Assembly (NCBI GenBank): GCA_036250225.1
Contig: JAPZLL010000005.1
Span: 1,633,959 to 1,697,958, forward strand
Reading direction: 5' to 3'
Source: Cercophora sp. LCS_1
Taxonomy: Eukaryota > Ascomycota > Sordariomycetes > Sordariales > Lasiosphaeriaceae
DNA length: 64,000 nucleotides
A program made the position numbers and the translations under genes. The stretch's first letter is position 1; each line of letters starts with the position of its first letter. Below are positions 44,849 through 55,519 of this stretch, in pieces. The notes beneath the pieces are model-generated. The model saw nothing but the letters and a program-made list of their open reading frames with translations, did not search any database and was not told the DNA's origin.

Positions 44849-46790
44849 CTAAAACTGGATCAAGTCTCCTTGATTGCCCTGTTGCTGCTGCTGCCTCCCA
44901 AACGGATTTGTCCCTTGTCCATAACCGTTCATGCCCGCGGGTCCTGTGGCTGCGGGCACCTGCTGACCGTAACTCACAGTCGGCATGCCAGTAAATTGCT
45001 GCCGCAGGAACGGATTGTTGCCCGTAGCGTCGGCAGTGAGCCTACCGATGCCGGCGCCGGCGCTATTGACAAAAGTACCGGGAGCGGTATGCTGCGCGGG
45101 AATACGTAAGTTACCCGTATTACCGAAGGTATCCATGCCATCTCCACTGGCGAGAAGTGCATTGAGCTTAGCCTCGTGCTCGCTGACCTCCTTTTGGGGC
45201 TGCTGGATCTGCGGAACGGGCTGAGGGGAGGGAATGCCGAAGCTCTGGGGTTGGGAGAAGTTTGTGAGTGTCTTTTGCTCGGGCAAGCTTCCGAGGCTCG
45301 AGGTAAACGTGGTCTGCGGCCTAAACGCAGGTTGCTGCTGCTGCTGCTGCTGCTGCTGGGCAAAGGGGTTGTTCGACCCAGTCGCCATGGGCTTCAGGCC
45401 ACTGGCCTGCAGACCGGTGCTATTGCCGGCCCATGGGTTGTTGCTACCCGCTTGGGCAGTGGGCTCTTGAACCAGAGGCTGGGGCTGAAACTGCTGTTGT
45501 TGTTGAGCGTAGGGATTGTACCCCGTTGGTTGCGGCTGGAATGTTTGCTGGGGCTGAAGCTGCTGCTGCTGGCCATATGGGTCAAACCCTGTTAGTTGTT
45601 GCTGTGCGCCGAACCCGTTCGAAAAGCCATTCTGATATCCAGTGGGCTGCGTTTGATACCCAGTGTATGCGCTCGCCATGTAGCCAGTCGGTTGAAGCTG
45701 GGCCTGGCTTTGATCGATGGGGTTTGCGAAGAAGTCCACGGCACTTCCTTGCTGGTAACCCTGGTTGAAACCAGTGAACTGCGCCTGCGAGGGCTGTGAC
45801 GGCTCGTCGTCGAACAGGGAAGCGGCATTGCTCTCCTCAAGCTCGCGTCGGCGCCGCTCCTCCTCCTCCTTGCTCAGCTTGATCGCTTTGGCGAGGTCGT
45901 CGTCGTCGTCTTCGCCCGCTCGGCCCTCGCGCTTTCTCCTGTCCTCCTCTTCCTGGTGTTTGCTGGCCTCAATTGCCAGCCTGTATTCGGCGTCCTCCTC
46001 ATCTGTCATCTGTCGACGCTGCTGCCGGCGGGGTTGCTCCTGCTGCTGGTGATGGGACGGACCGTATTCCTCAAGCCCTGTCACCCGGGACTTCCATGTC
46101 CTTCTGTCGGTGCGCTCAGCTCGCAATCGCTCCTCGTCCATGATGAGCGCAGTAAGCTCCTTGGCAGCGACTCGCACTAGCGAAGTGTTAGTTAGAAGTT
46201 CATACGGTACGATACGAAGTGTCGCGAACCGTTCTGGCCGACATCCCGACCATCCTCGTCAATGTAGATGAATTCTCGCAGCGTCCTGATGATGAAGATA
46301 TTCTGCTTGGCCCAGGTCACGACCAGCTCCGACCCTTCGTGAAGGCAGTAGTCCATAACTTTCAAGGCCTTCAGAACGTGTCGCCAATTCTTCCCTTTGT
46401 CGTTGAGTCGTTTGTCGATCATGTCCATGATCTCGTAGAATTCGGTTGACCTGCCAGGGGATGATATACCCCGATTAGCCACCACTGCCTGTCGCAGGCT
46501 GCCGCGAAACGAAGAAGCGGGAGCGTCGTCACCACGAGACTAGGCGGCCACTTACGAGTTGTAGGTGAGTTGGGCGATCTCGCTCATCTGAGTCCCCGTG
46601 GGGCCCCATGGGTCATTACTGGTCGCTAACCGCAGAAGTATCGGTCAGTCAATCTCGCAACTTCCTCCGGACAAGCTAGGTCTGACGTCGCGCAGCATCC
46701 CCGGAACTATCACGTACCTTCGCGCACCTTGACCTGGACGCTGGAGTAGCCCTTGGTCACATTTTTGACGCTTCGCATAACCTTCGACAT
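44849..46790 (-). CDS. Epsin (ENTH-domain endocytic adaptor)
   Basis: Exons (minus) 46790-46718, 46625-46556, 46450-46230 and 46176-44849 give 563 residues. The N-terminal ENTH domain (about 1-150: MSKVMRSVKNVTKGYSSVQV, then TSNDPWGPTGTQMSEIA, STEFYEIMDMIDKRL, NIFIIRTLREFIYIDEDGRD) binds PI(4,5)P2. Two ubiquitin-interacting motifs follow (EDAEYRLAIEASKHQEE and DDDLAKAIKLSKEEEE). The tail is Gln-rich with QPTGY repeats, NPF motifs (NNPFAQ, NNPFLR, TNPFGR) for EH-domain partners, and a clathrin-box-like end LIQF. It is the yeast Ent1/Ent2 type, acting at plasma-membrane clathrin coats. An eight-unit CTG/CAG run at 45335-45358 encodes most of a nine-Gln stretch. Donor 3 is GTTCGC, a weak site, but phase and ENTH continuity (GQNVRVAAKEL) support it. 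Confidence 0.92.
45335..45358. repeat. (CTG)8 / polyGln-coding repeat in epsin
   Basis: Eight perfect CTG units on the + strand, read as CAG (Gln) in the epsin coding strand. Likely length-variable. Confidence 0.9.
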
Positions 46791-48040
46791 GTTGGGCGAT
46801 CGTTGGCGGGAATCGGATCAAGAAAGGGGCTGTCGGAGAGACAAAAGAAGAAAGCAACAGTGTTGACAGAACAAAGTTTCAGGTCGGCTCCGTTGATGGC
46901 GCTCGCCGAATTACTGGTTGCGGAATCTACCTGTCGCAGACGTCGGTTCAAATCGATGACTGGCAGAGCGGTTGCGTTGCGTGGAACGGAGAGCGGACAC
47001 AAAGACTCCGTTTGAAAGGGCCGCGTTGCGCCAAATGTTCCCGCTGGCGTAATCCTGGACCGACGACGTCCGTGACACGACGGCGCCGAAACAGACGTAT
47101 GGCACGATGACAGCGTGTTGACGGCCACAAACGGTTGCTGGCTCTGGATGCAAACAGACGCAAAACAAAAAACAATTGTGCGGAGAGCGCAAGTTTGCGG
47201 AGGTAGCGTGATGAAGGTTGAGTTGAAGAGGGGCGAAGCTCGGCCCTGACCAGCGGGTGGCTTGGAAGTGACCCGTGAGCGCAATACGGCTCGGTAACGT
47301 TAGGGGCGGGCACGTAATCTGCGCTGTATCGATACGGACAGGCACATACTCTATTCAATAGAGCACGCATGGGGTCATCTGCTTCACCTTCTAATCTTGC
47401 AAACTCGTGTGGGTGATCAACTGATGAAAGATAAAAGGCAGCTTTCTAGAAGGCTGACCTTTTTACGACCTGCCAGCACACAGTTACGGCGTGCAGGAAC
47501 CGTCCACCTGTTTGACGGAGAAGTAAACGCGTCAGCTCCCCGTGGCGATTCTCATTCAATAACCTAAGCTAAACCCATTCGGGCACTAACGATGGATGGG
47601 TCTCCCAGGCCCTTATAATCGGCCTTGCAGAATCACTATTGCCATGACGTAAACGCAGCTATTTACATTTGGGCTGGGACAGCATGGCGGAGCTGGTTTT
47701 TGCACCTCGCAAATGATAAGGTACTTCACAGATGCGACAGAGATGTACTACCTAGAATAGCCCCTATAGAACCATGTAGTGCGATACGCACCATTGCAGG
47801 AGCCAAGTTCATGCCTGTCCTCAGATTCATGAACTGTAAAGTGTCCGAAGGCTATTTACTCCTCGCTAAAAGAAAAAGGTTGATTGTAGCCCTTCCCTTC
47901 CCATACGCTCAAGTTTGCCCTGAACACCAAGGTTGAATGACCAGACACCGGCCACTAATTACATAATTCCACAATACACTTTCCCAACGCCGTGGGTTCC
48001 ATCATACACACCACCCGGGGGGATCCGGAAGTTTCGGCTC
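46791..48040. other. Intergenic region upstream of the epsin gene
   Basis: 1.25 kb between the epsin start and the stop of the MYST gene. Only short overlapping frames. It should hold the epsin promoter and MYST 3' UTR. Confidence 0.5.
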
Positions 48041-51000
48041 TTACTCATCGCCTTCCGCGCCTGCCATGATGGCGTCTCCGTCCACACCGCCGTTCTCCTT
48101 GCCCAAAAGAGACGATGTTGACTCTTTGAGTGTGGGAGTCTGCACCTCCACCGTGTCGTGGGCATCAGTGCTCTTCTTCTTCGCATCCGGAGTGAGACTT
48201 GCAGGCTTTTGCCAGCCCGGAGGAAAGCCCGGGCCACTGTCGGCATTACCGTAGTCGCTCTTCTTTGTACCTTTGGGCCAGCGGCCGGGACCGCGTCCTG
48301 TGCCGCCGGTCTTCCTCTTGCTGCTGCTCTTCGGTTTGGCGGCTGATGAACGACGAGAGCTGCCGCTGGGACGCTTAGGCCGAGGCCGTGGAACTGTGTT
48401 GGGTGGTCGAACCACGGGCGGGCGGGGCACAACCGGACGCGATCGGTCGTTTCTGCGAGATCCAGTGATGGGGGGAACAACCTCGAACCGGGCGGGTGGA
48501 ATGTTGTTGTACTGGGTTGTCCAGTCGGTGGCGACTGCATCCTCGGTCTCCCCGGTCTCATCCCCAACTTTATCCTCCGAGTGTTCGCCGTTGGGCAGAA
48601 TGCCGTTAGGCTTGTCTGCGGTGTTGCCATTTAGCATATCACCGGTCTCATTTAGCTCGGTAGACTCAAGCACTGTGTTGTCAACCTCCATCTTCGACTC
48701 CTCTTCGACGGCCGCAGGCGGCTCAGCTGGTCCCGTCCCATTGACCAGTGCTACAGGAGCCACTCCCTTTTGCTCCTCCTCGTCTTCGCGTGGAGCGATC
48801 GCATTCAAAGCCGGGCCCAGCTCGAAATTGGTCGCGTTACTCCGGCCCATAACATACGGAGTCCACGTCAAAGCACTCGGGTTGAGCTGCACATATCCCT
48901 TGGACTCCCACTTCGCGATATACTCACGGCAGTATGCCTGATCCACGCGGAAAGCATAGAGTTGCGTTTGCGGGTCGCGAACTAGGCACCGAAGGCCCTC
49001 CAAAGCAGAGATGACGTCGTCGGGCGTCAGTCCGGTATCGTCAGAAATCTTCTTGATGCTGAGGCCCTTCTTCTCTGGTCGGTCTGCTGATGAGTGCTCG
49101 AGTAGGTAGCGACACATGATGAGTCGCCAATAGTTGCGGTATGACACCAACCCCATGTCCGAGAGAGGCTTCTCGGGTGAGCCCGTCTTTTTCTCCACCC
49201 TGGTGAGGAGGTACGAGAAGTCAATCAGCAGGTTGCCGTAGCCCTTTCGCTGGTGAATAGGTAGGGTAAGAATGCAAGAGACATTGTTCTGACTGCTTGC
49301 ACGCTTTTCCTTTGAGAAGTAACCGACGAAATGGTAGCCCAAGTCATCGTACTCGCATAGGACATAGAAGAGGAATGGCTCTACGTCATAATAAAGCGTT
49401 TTCGAGCCCAAGAAGAGCTTTGCCAGGAGACATAGGTTCTGGCAGTAGACTGGGTTCTTTCTTCCGTCGACTTCAAAGACGGAAACCGAGCTGTGTCGGT
49501 AAATTTCGTCGCCGGGGGGGTGCTTCGCGGGGCACTTAAGCTTGTGCCGCCAGGCAACATAGTCCGAGTTCATGTACTTGAGGCAGAACTCGCAGATGTA
49601 GAGAACACGATTCCGGCTGTACTCTTCCGGGTACGGTGCTGCATACCAGGTGTCGATCTCCCACCCCCCGAACTCGATGCACTCGATTTGGCTGGCTGGA
49701 CCCGATGCTTTCTTTGATTTCTTGGCGGGTACCTCAACCTCAGACTGCATCTTCAGGAGGCGTTGCCTCCATTCCTCTTCGGCCTTTTGCTTCGCCTCGT
49801 CGAATCGTCGCCTATCGTCGTTGGTCGGCATTGTCTTAGATGTGTCTGCCTCAGCCTCAGTCAAAATGCCACCGTATGGCTTTCCTTTCAGCTCATCCGT
49901 CTCCTTGTCGTAGAAGGAGTAAAAAGGTTGCGAGTATGCTGTGGATGTGAAGGGAGTGGCAACTGGCAGCGCCGGCGCAGCAGGTTCACGGGATGTGCCA
50001 TTCCTCCTTGACTGCGTACCACCTCTGTTTGACCGCTTCTTGTCTCGTCTGGGCTTCCGTGAAAGGATCTGTCTGAGATCGGAAGAGTTCACCCGAATCT
50101 TCACAATGATGCTCTGGCGCGTGCTCTTGACGATCGATGCAAGCTGGCCGGGTGTTTTGTTTCGTAGAGAACGGGCGGACTGAGGCCGCGTTGTTCCTTC
50201 CTGGCTATTCGATTCGTCGATGCTCTGCTCATCGGTGTCCCTTCGACGCCTTCGAAGAGCCATGACACTCTCGTCTGCTTCAATGGACGATGCCTTACGC
50301 TTCCGCAAAACGCGGGAGCCATCCATAGGGTCATCATCAAGCACGAGTTGATTAAACACGGAATGAGAATCCGGTTTGACAGCTCCCTTCTGTGACGGCA
50401 GCAAGTCCCTTGCAAGCTTCTGCGCAGTCGCACGGCGCGACACCGAATCATTGGTGTCCCCGTTCACTCCACTTTCCTCTTCCCCGTCAAGTTCAGCGGC
50501 CGCATCAGACTCATCAGAGTCGGCACACTCAGGACATTTCCAGGCAGCAACTGCTCAAATCAGAATACATCCGACAACGAAAAGGAATCACTTACCTTCT
50601 TTACCAGTGAAAGCTCCGTTGCTCCGTGCGCACTGTTGGTGGGCTGTTTCACGGTCAGCAACATGCAAGCATTGGATTTTCCAGAGAACCGACCTGTGTC
50701 GCCGCAGGAGCTACAGGTCAGAGGTTTCTCTGAATCCTCGCCCGGGTTGGGATCCTCTTCATGTTTGCAGAACAAGCAAGTGTTGGAATCACCCGGTTCA
50801 GATTCGTCTTCGTCGTCGACTCCTTCGGCCTTGGTGTCGTCCCATTCAAGCTCACCCTCAGACTCTCCATCACTACCAGAGGTCCCAGAGTCAGAGCTAC
50901 TGTCATCATCATCGGTCTCGCCAGGCTTGATCTTGACTGCGCCCACACCTTCGTCCTCATCGTCATCCTCGGGCTCTTCAGCTTCCTCCTCTTCGTCCCC

Positions 51001-51369
51001 TTCGTCATCATCATCTTCCTCTGTTCCCCTCCGACGTCGCTGAGAAGAAGGCAGTGCAGGGACCTCGTCGTCGTCTTCGCCCTCGGCGTCTTCATCACCA
51101 TAGGCATCATCGTCGTCCTCTTCGGATTCGCTTCCCTCCTCAGATCCTGAGGCGTCCTCCTCATCTTCTCCGTCTACCATCTCATCATCTTCATCACCTT
51201 CGTCCATAGCAGAACCAACGTCGATTTGGTGGTTGGTAACGAAGGCGCCATCGTTACCCATCGAAACGTCCATGTCCGCGTCTACATCTGCATCGCCATG
51301 ACCGCTGCCCTGCTCGGACAGCAGAGCGCTGTGCTGTAGCTGCTCCTCCATAAGCTGCGCATCCGCCAT
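48041..51369 (-). CDS. SAS3: MYST histone acetyltransferase with PHD finger (SAS3/MOZ-like)
   Basis: Exons (minus) 51369-50694, 50643-50596 and 50550-48041 give 1077 residues. The first 195 residues are very acidic. A C4HC3-type PHD finger spans 198-250 (CLFCKHEED ... CSSCGDTAHQQC ... WKCPEC) and is assembled only after both introns are removed. The MYST domain has a C2HC zinc finger (YICEFC ... HKLKC, 561-581), the acetyl-CoA loop QRKGYG (675-680) and the catalytic Glu701 in SPEKPLSD; the autoacetylated Lys is probably in GYFSKEK. The tail is basic and disordered. Such enzymes acetylate histone H3 (NuA3-type complexes); a PHD finger in the same chain recalls animal MOZ/MORF. Introns are 50 nt (CAG|GTCGGT donor) and 45 nt. 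It is divergent from the MWFE-subunit gene. Confidence 0.92.
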
Positions 51370-52160
51370 TTTGTAGACACTGTATTCGCAGCCGTGCGGG
51401 GCACCTTCGGAAAGCGCGCTTCGCGAAGCTTGTCACGAAAGTTAGCTGGGGGCGCTGCTCATACCAGCGCAGGCGTAAAGGCCGATGTCAAGCATCTCAT
51501 GCCCAGCGCATAGCTTGGTATCGCCGAACCAGGTACCGGGGATGATTGCAGGAGCGATCGGGAAATGGGAATTTATTGCGCGGCGCCGGCGTGCGCAGGT
51601 TCGCAACAAGAAGCTCGTGGCAGGTGCGCGGGTGCGGCTTCCGATCCGAAACGCGAAAGAATGGGGGTTGAAATGACGCAAGATGCGAAATACCACAGAT
51701 TCAAAGGTAGATCGTGCGAAAGGACGCGTCGAAATTGTATTGTGATAGGAGCAATTGCCCACAACGTTAATCGAGAGGTTGCGCCGGTTTGTGGTGGTTG
51801 TGGCTTTGCGATCTCCCTTTGCAATTGCTGTGGTTGCCGGCACTCCATCCACACGCGCGCCAGGCTGCCCAGGATATTAGTCATCAGTTCTGGGCTGAAG
51901 CTGCAGGGGTCTCACTGACCCCTCAATGTGGGGCCGAGCTTGTCACCCAATCTGCATTGTCGCCTCAGGCAACAAGGCTGGCATCTGCTGTCCCCAATTC
52001 AAGGAAGCTCGGTCGCGATCGGACGCACTTCGAACCAAGGTGTGAATTCACTCAGACTTCGAGCACCACTCTGCACAGGCTTCGCGTAAGGATTCTCTCT
52101 GTCTAAACGAACTGTTTTGCCTGTACTAATCCAATTGATCAGGCCGATACCACCGCCGCG
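51370..52160. other. Divergent intergenic region (SAS3-like / complex I MWFE subunit)
   Basis: 791 bp between two divergent starts, serving as promoter region for both. Frames here are short and on both strands; none is recognised. Confidence 0.5.
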
Positions 52161-52646
52161 ATGCCTATCCCCTTCGAGACCCTGATTCCCTATGGAATCA
52201 TCATTGCTGTAAGCCTCCGCCTCGAGATCATATGGAGAAGTAGGCAAGTTGACGGGAGCTACAGATGTTTGGAGTCACCGGCGCTGGATTGTCCAAGATC
52301 AAGAACATGCAGAACGGTGGCAAGAGGACAAGACGCGGCATTGATCAGTGGGACAAGGTACGCCAACATCTACCAGTGCTAACAAGACATTATGCTAACT
52401 TTTGAACAGCAAAGTAGGACCTCCCCGAAGACCCGATATATCACGTTGATGATGCTTACAGCTGTGGCACAGTGATGGACCGAGACAGGCGGTTGACGGG
52501 CTTCTTGCGTGGACAAGCAAACAATCCAGTAGCGCCAGCCGGCTTCGAGCTCAGCAACGGGTGGAAGGTATGCGGCCCCCGATTCGACGGAGATTCAAAC
52601 AACATACTCATGCAGGCACTCCCAGGTCGAGAAACGAATGTCATAG
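52161..52646 (+). CDS. NADH:ubiquinone oxidoreductase (complex I) MWFE/NDUFA1-type subunit, ~9.8 kDa
   Basis: Five exons give 86 residues: 52161-52208, 52265-52357, 52410-52413, 52473-52567 and 52626-52646. The product starts MPIPFETLIPYGIIIAMFGV, with one membrane segment, and continues GLSKIKNMQNGGKR, the conserved QMMDRDRRLTGFLRG, and ends GWKVEKRMS. This is the fungal homologue of NDUFA1, an accessory subunit anchored in the inner-membrane arm of complex I. The third exon is only 4 nt (CAAA). It is the only way I found to keep phase between exons 2 and 4 while producing the family's DKQMMDRD junction. Skipping it and using other AG sites gives a frameshift or a 20-residue insertion. The gene is convergent with NCS6 (201 bp between stops). 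Confidence 0.88.
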
Positions 52647-52847
52647 AGGAGGAATTGGGTACCAAGTGGCTTTATACGGCAAGGTGGGACTCGCCCATTG
52701 TGGCGGTCTCCTCGGACAGATCAATCTACCCATACTCTACAGCTGCGTCTTGCCTCAGCAGCTCGGAGCTGTTGCCCTGGTCCAACAATCCAGGGACACA
52801 TACCGGAGCGCGTCTCCTCAGCTTAGGCCCGCTCACATGTAAACAAG

Positions 52848-54053
52848 CTATATTTGTATCTGTGCCCTGTTCTTGTTCAAGCCCTCCAGTAACATGCAAG
52901 CTTGGCAGATGTCCTGGCTAGACATGTAACCGCAACGCTTACAGTTTCCGAGAACCTGGCGGGCAACTGGCTTAGCATTGCCGTTCCCAACCCTGATGGG
53001 CAGTTCCTTCGTATCCCCAGGCGGGGGTTCCTTGTTCTTCGGCATCGCTTTAGTAACGTCAATCTCCATATCCTCGTGTGCCTCGTTGTCCCTCAGTTGC
53101 TTGTCCATAGAGGCCATCTCGTTTCCTGGGCCGCCACTCGGAGAGCCACAGCCCCCGAGATCTTCTTCCCCCGTTACGACAGGAGCAGCGGCTTTGCCCT
53201 TACAACCGCAACCCGAAGATGACTCTCCAGGAACCAGCCTTGCCATGTCTTCTCCGCTGCGGACAATATCCAAGATGGCGCTCGGCCGAACTCTCTCCAG
53301 CTGCTTTATTAGACTCCTGGCACTTCCACGAAACGCCTCGGGGCTGTATATGCATTCCGTGCTGAAGTAGTCGAGTTTCTTGTGGTGCGCATACAAGACA
53401 ATCTCCTTTTCGTATGAGTACTTCAGAGGCTTACTCCTCTTGACTTCCGACCTATCGTCCCCCGTCACAATGCTGGTACTTCGGGAGAGTCGCGGCATGT
53501 CGCCGCGAAGGAGATTCATCAACACCGTCTCGGCAACATCGTCGGCGTTGTGACCCGTTACCACATGCTTAATCTCGAGCATTTTCGCTCCTCTGTCGAG
53601 CGCTTGTCGCCGGAACACGCCGCAGTACGTGCAGTTGCCCTTTTTGCCAATCGTCTCAACCACCTGATCCATTGTCCACCCATACAACTCGTCGTATCCC
53701 ACTACTTTTAGCGCCATGTCGTACTGAACGGCATTCCGCTTTACCGTCTCTAAGGAGTCGTCTCGGTAACCTTTGATGCCTTCGTCGATACTGAGGAGCA
53801 CCAATTCGAGGCCGTAATTGTGTCGTTCGTTGAGCGTCTTGAGAACAGACGCTAACACAGTTGAGTCCTTTCCTCCCGAAGCTCCTATTGCAACCCGCTC
53901 CCCGGGATAGAATAACTTGGATGAGGTGATCGTGTGGTGGACTTCGTCCTCGAATACGGCGATGAAGCATTCCCTACAGAGCTTGGCATGGTTCTTGGGT
54001 CGTTTGATGAGAGCTCTTGCCGTCTTGCACACGGCGCATAGAGAGGGTGCCAT
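52848..54053 (-). CDS. NCS6: Cytoplasmic tRNA 2-thiolation protein Ncs6/Ctu1
   Basis: A single-exon, 401-residue protein. The N-terminal zinc site CAVC...CREC is followed by the PP-loop ATPase motif SGGKDS (59-64). The catalytic cysteines lie in GNCTYCGVFRRQAL, and GHNADDVAETVLMNLLRGD is conserved. The C terminus has CKRCGYMSSQDICQACMLLE. With Ncs2/Ctu2 it adds the sulfur of mcm5s2U at the wobble position of certain tRNAs, using Urm1 as sulfur carrier. I chose the start MAPSLCAVC; an in-frame ATG 11 codons upstream (MIQSPNIS) is possible but not conserved in my memory. It is divergent from the eL8 gene. Confidence 0.94.
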   Translation of the reverse strand: MAPSLCAVCKTARALIKRPKNHAKLCRECFIAVFEDEVHHTITSSKLFYPGERVAIGASGGKDSTVLASVLKTLNERHNYGLELVLLSIDEGIKGYRDDSLETVKRNAVQYDMALKVVGYDELYGWTMDQVVETIGKKGNCTYCGVFRRQALDRGAKMLEIKHVVTGHNADDVAETVLMNLLRGDMPRLSRSTSIVTGDDRSEVKRSKPLKYSYEKEIVLYAHHKKLDYFSTECIYSPEAFRGSARSLIKQLERVRPSAILDIVRSGEDMARLVPGESSSGCGCKGKAAAPVVTGEEDLGGCGSPSGGPGNEMASMDKQLRDNEAHEDMEIDVTKAMPKNKEPPPGDTKELPIRVGNGNAKPVARQVLGNCKRCGYMSSQDICQACMLLEGLNKNRAQIQI

Positions 54054-54380
54054 TTTGCGGAGACTAATATTTGGCGATTGGATCATCCAATGTAGGTGTT
54101 GGCGAACAGCAAACGCTCGAGGCGATTTTCAACCTAGATGCTTTGAGTCGGGCATGAGTCAACAAGCATGGATGTAAGTTGAGATGCATCCACCCCAGAG
54201 GGTGCGACAGCAGGAACTCAACCGGGCCGAGACCCACCCCACAACTTTCTGCCGAACTTTCACCGCCTTGCCCTGCTAGAAATCCACAACCTTTTTTTCT
54301 ATTCCTCCCCGCAGGAAATTTTGGTCTTCGAATTCCTCAACCTCACGACGAGCAATCCCGACAAACCGCCTTCAGTCACA
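54054..54380. other. Divergent promoter region (NCS6 / eL8)
   Basis: 327 bp between two divergent start codons, so it must hold both promoters. No other feature is visible. Confidence 0.5.
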
Positions 54381-55519
54381 ATGGTAAGCACCTGAGACGC
54401 AACAAACTACCTGCAAAATGTCCTAGGACGCACAATGCAATATGCTGCCGAGTTCGTCTCGGGTTGCAGCATTTTCCACTCTCTGGTCGCAAGACCGTGG
54501 GTGAAGACTGGCTTGAGCTGGTCCTGCGATGTGGCAGAAATGCCCACCCAGGCCGCTCTCTAGAGTGCACGAAGACTACAGTCAATGACCAAGAGCATTT
54601 ACTGATGTCTTCTCCTCAATGATAGCCTCCGAAATCCGGCAAGAAGGCCGCCCCGGCCCCCTTCCCTCAGGGCAAGGCTGGCTCCAAGAAGGCCCCCAAG
54701 GTGAGTTCCAATTCATCGTTTAGCAACCGTTGCAAGGTTGCGCTGACAAGGAAACAGAACCCCCTCATCGAGAAGCGGTCGAGGAACTTCGGTATCGGCC
54801 AGGATATCCAGCCCAAGCGCAACCTCTCGCGCATGGTGAAGTGGCCCGAGTACATCCGCCTCCAGCGCCAGAAGAAGATCCTCAACCTCCGCTTGAAGGT
54901 CCCCCCTGCGATCTCCCAGTTCCAGCACGTTCTCGACAAGAACACCGCTGCCCAGGCTTTCAAGCTCCTCAACAAGTACCGCCCTGAGACCAAGGTCGAG
55001 AAGAAGGAGCGTCTCCTCAAGGAGGCCACCGCCATCAAGGAGGGCAAGAAGAAGGAGGATGTCAGCAAGAAGCCCTACGTTGTCAAGTACGGTCTCAACC
55101 ACGTTGTTGGTCTTATTGAGAACAAGAAGGCCTCGCTCGTCCTCATTCCCAACGATGTCGACCCCATCGAGCTCGTCATCTTCCTCCCTGCCCTCTGCCG
55201 CAAGATGGGTGTCCCTTATGCCATCATCAAGGGCAAGGCTAGACTCGGCACTGTCGTTCACAAGAAGGTGAGAACCCGTCATTCTCGTCGATATCGGGCA
55301 TGACTAACAAGACGCTAGACCGCTGCCGTCCTCGCCATCACTGAGGTCCGCTCTGAGGACAAGAACGAGCTCTCGAAGCTCGTCTCTGCCATCAAGGAGG
55401 GTTACCTTGAGAAGAACGAGAGCGCCCGCAAGCAGTGGGGCGGTGGTATCATGGGCTTCAAGGCCCAGAAGCGCATTGAGAAGCGCAAGAAGGCTCTTGA
55501 GTCCGCCATCAAGGTCTAA
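54381..55519 (+). CDS. RPL8: 60S ribosomal protein eL8 (L7a/L8)
   Basis: Exons 54381-54383, 54626-54700, 54758-55267 and 55319-55519 give 262 residues. The first exon is just the ATG, followed by a 242-nt intron, a common layout for fungal ribosomal protein genes. The product (PPKSGKKAAPAPFPQGKAG, NPLIEKRSRNFGIGQDIQPK, the RNA-binding L7Ae core with GLNHVVGLIENKKA and PNDVDPIELVIFLPALCRKM) is eL8, a structural component of the large subunit. Codon use is strongly biased to C-ending codons, as expected for high expression. I looked for a snoRNA in intron 1 and found no convincing C/D boxes. Confidence 0.95.

Noticed and set aside
51442..51852. 136-codon minus-strand frame in the SAS3/MWFE spacer
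   Set aside because: Overlaps frames on the other strand, lacks a domain, and lies in a divergent promoter.
54384..54625. Possible snoRNA in the first intron of the eL8 gene
   Set aside because: No convincing C box (RTGATGA) and D box (CTGA) pair with terminal stem was found.
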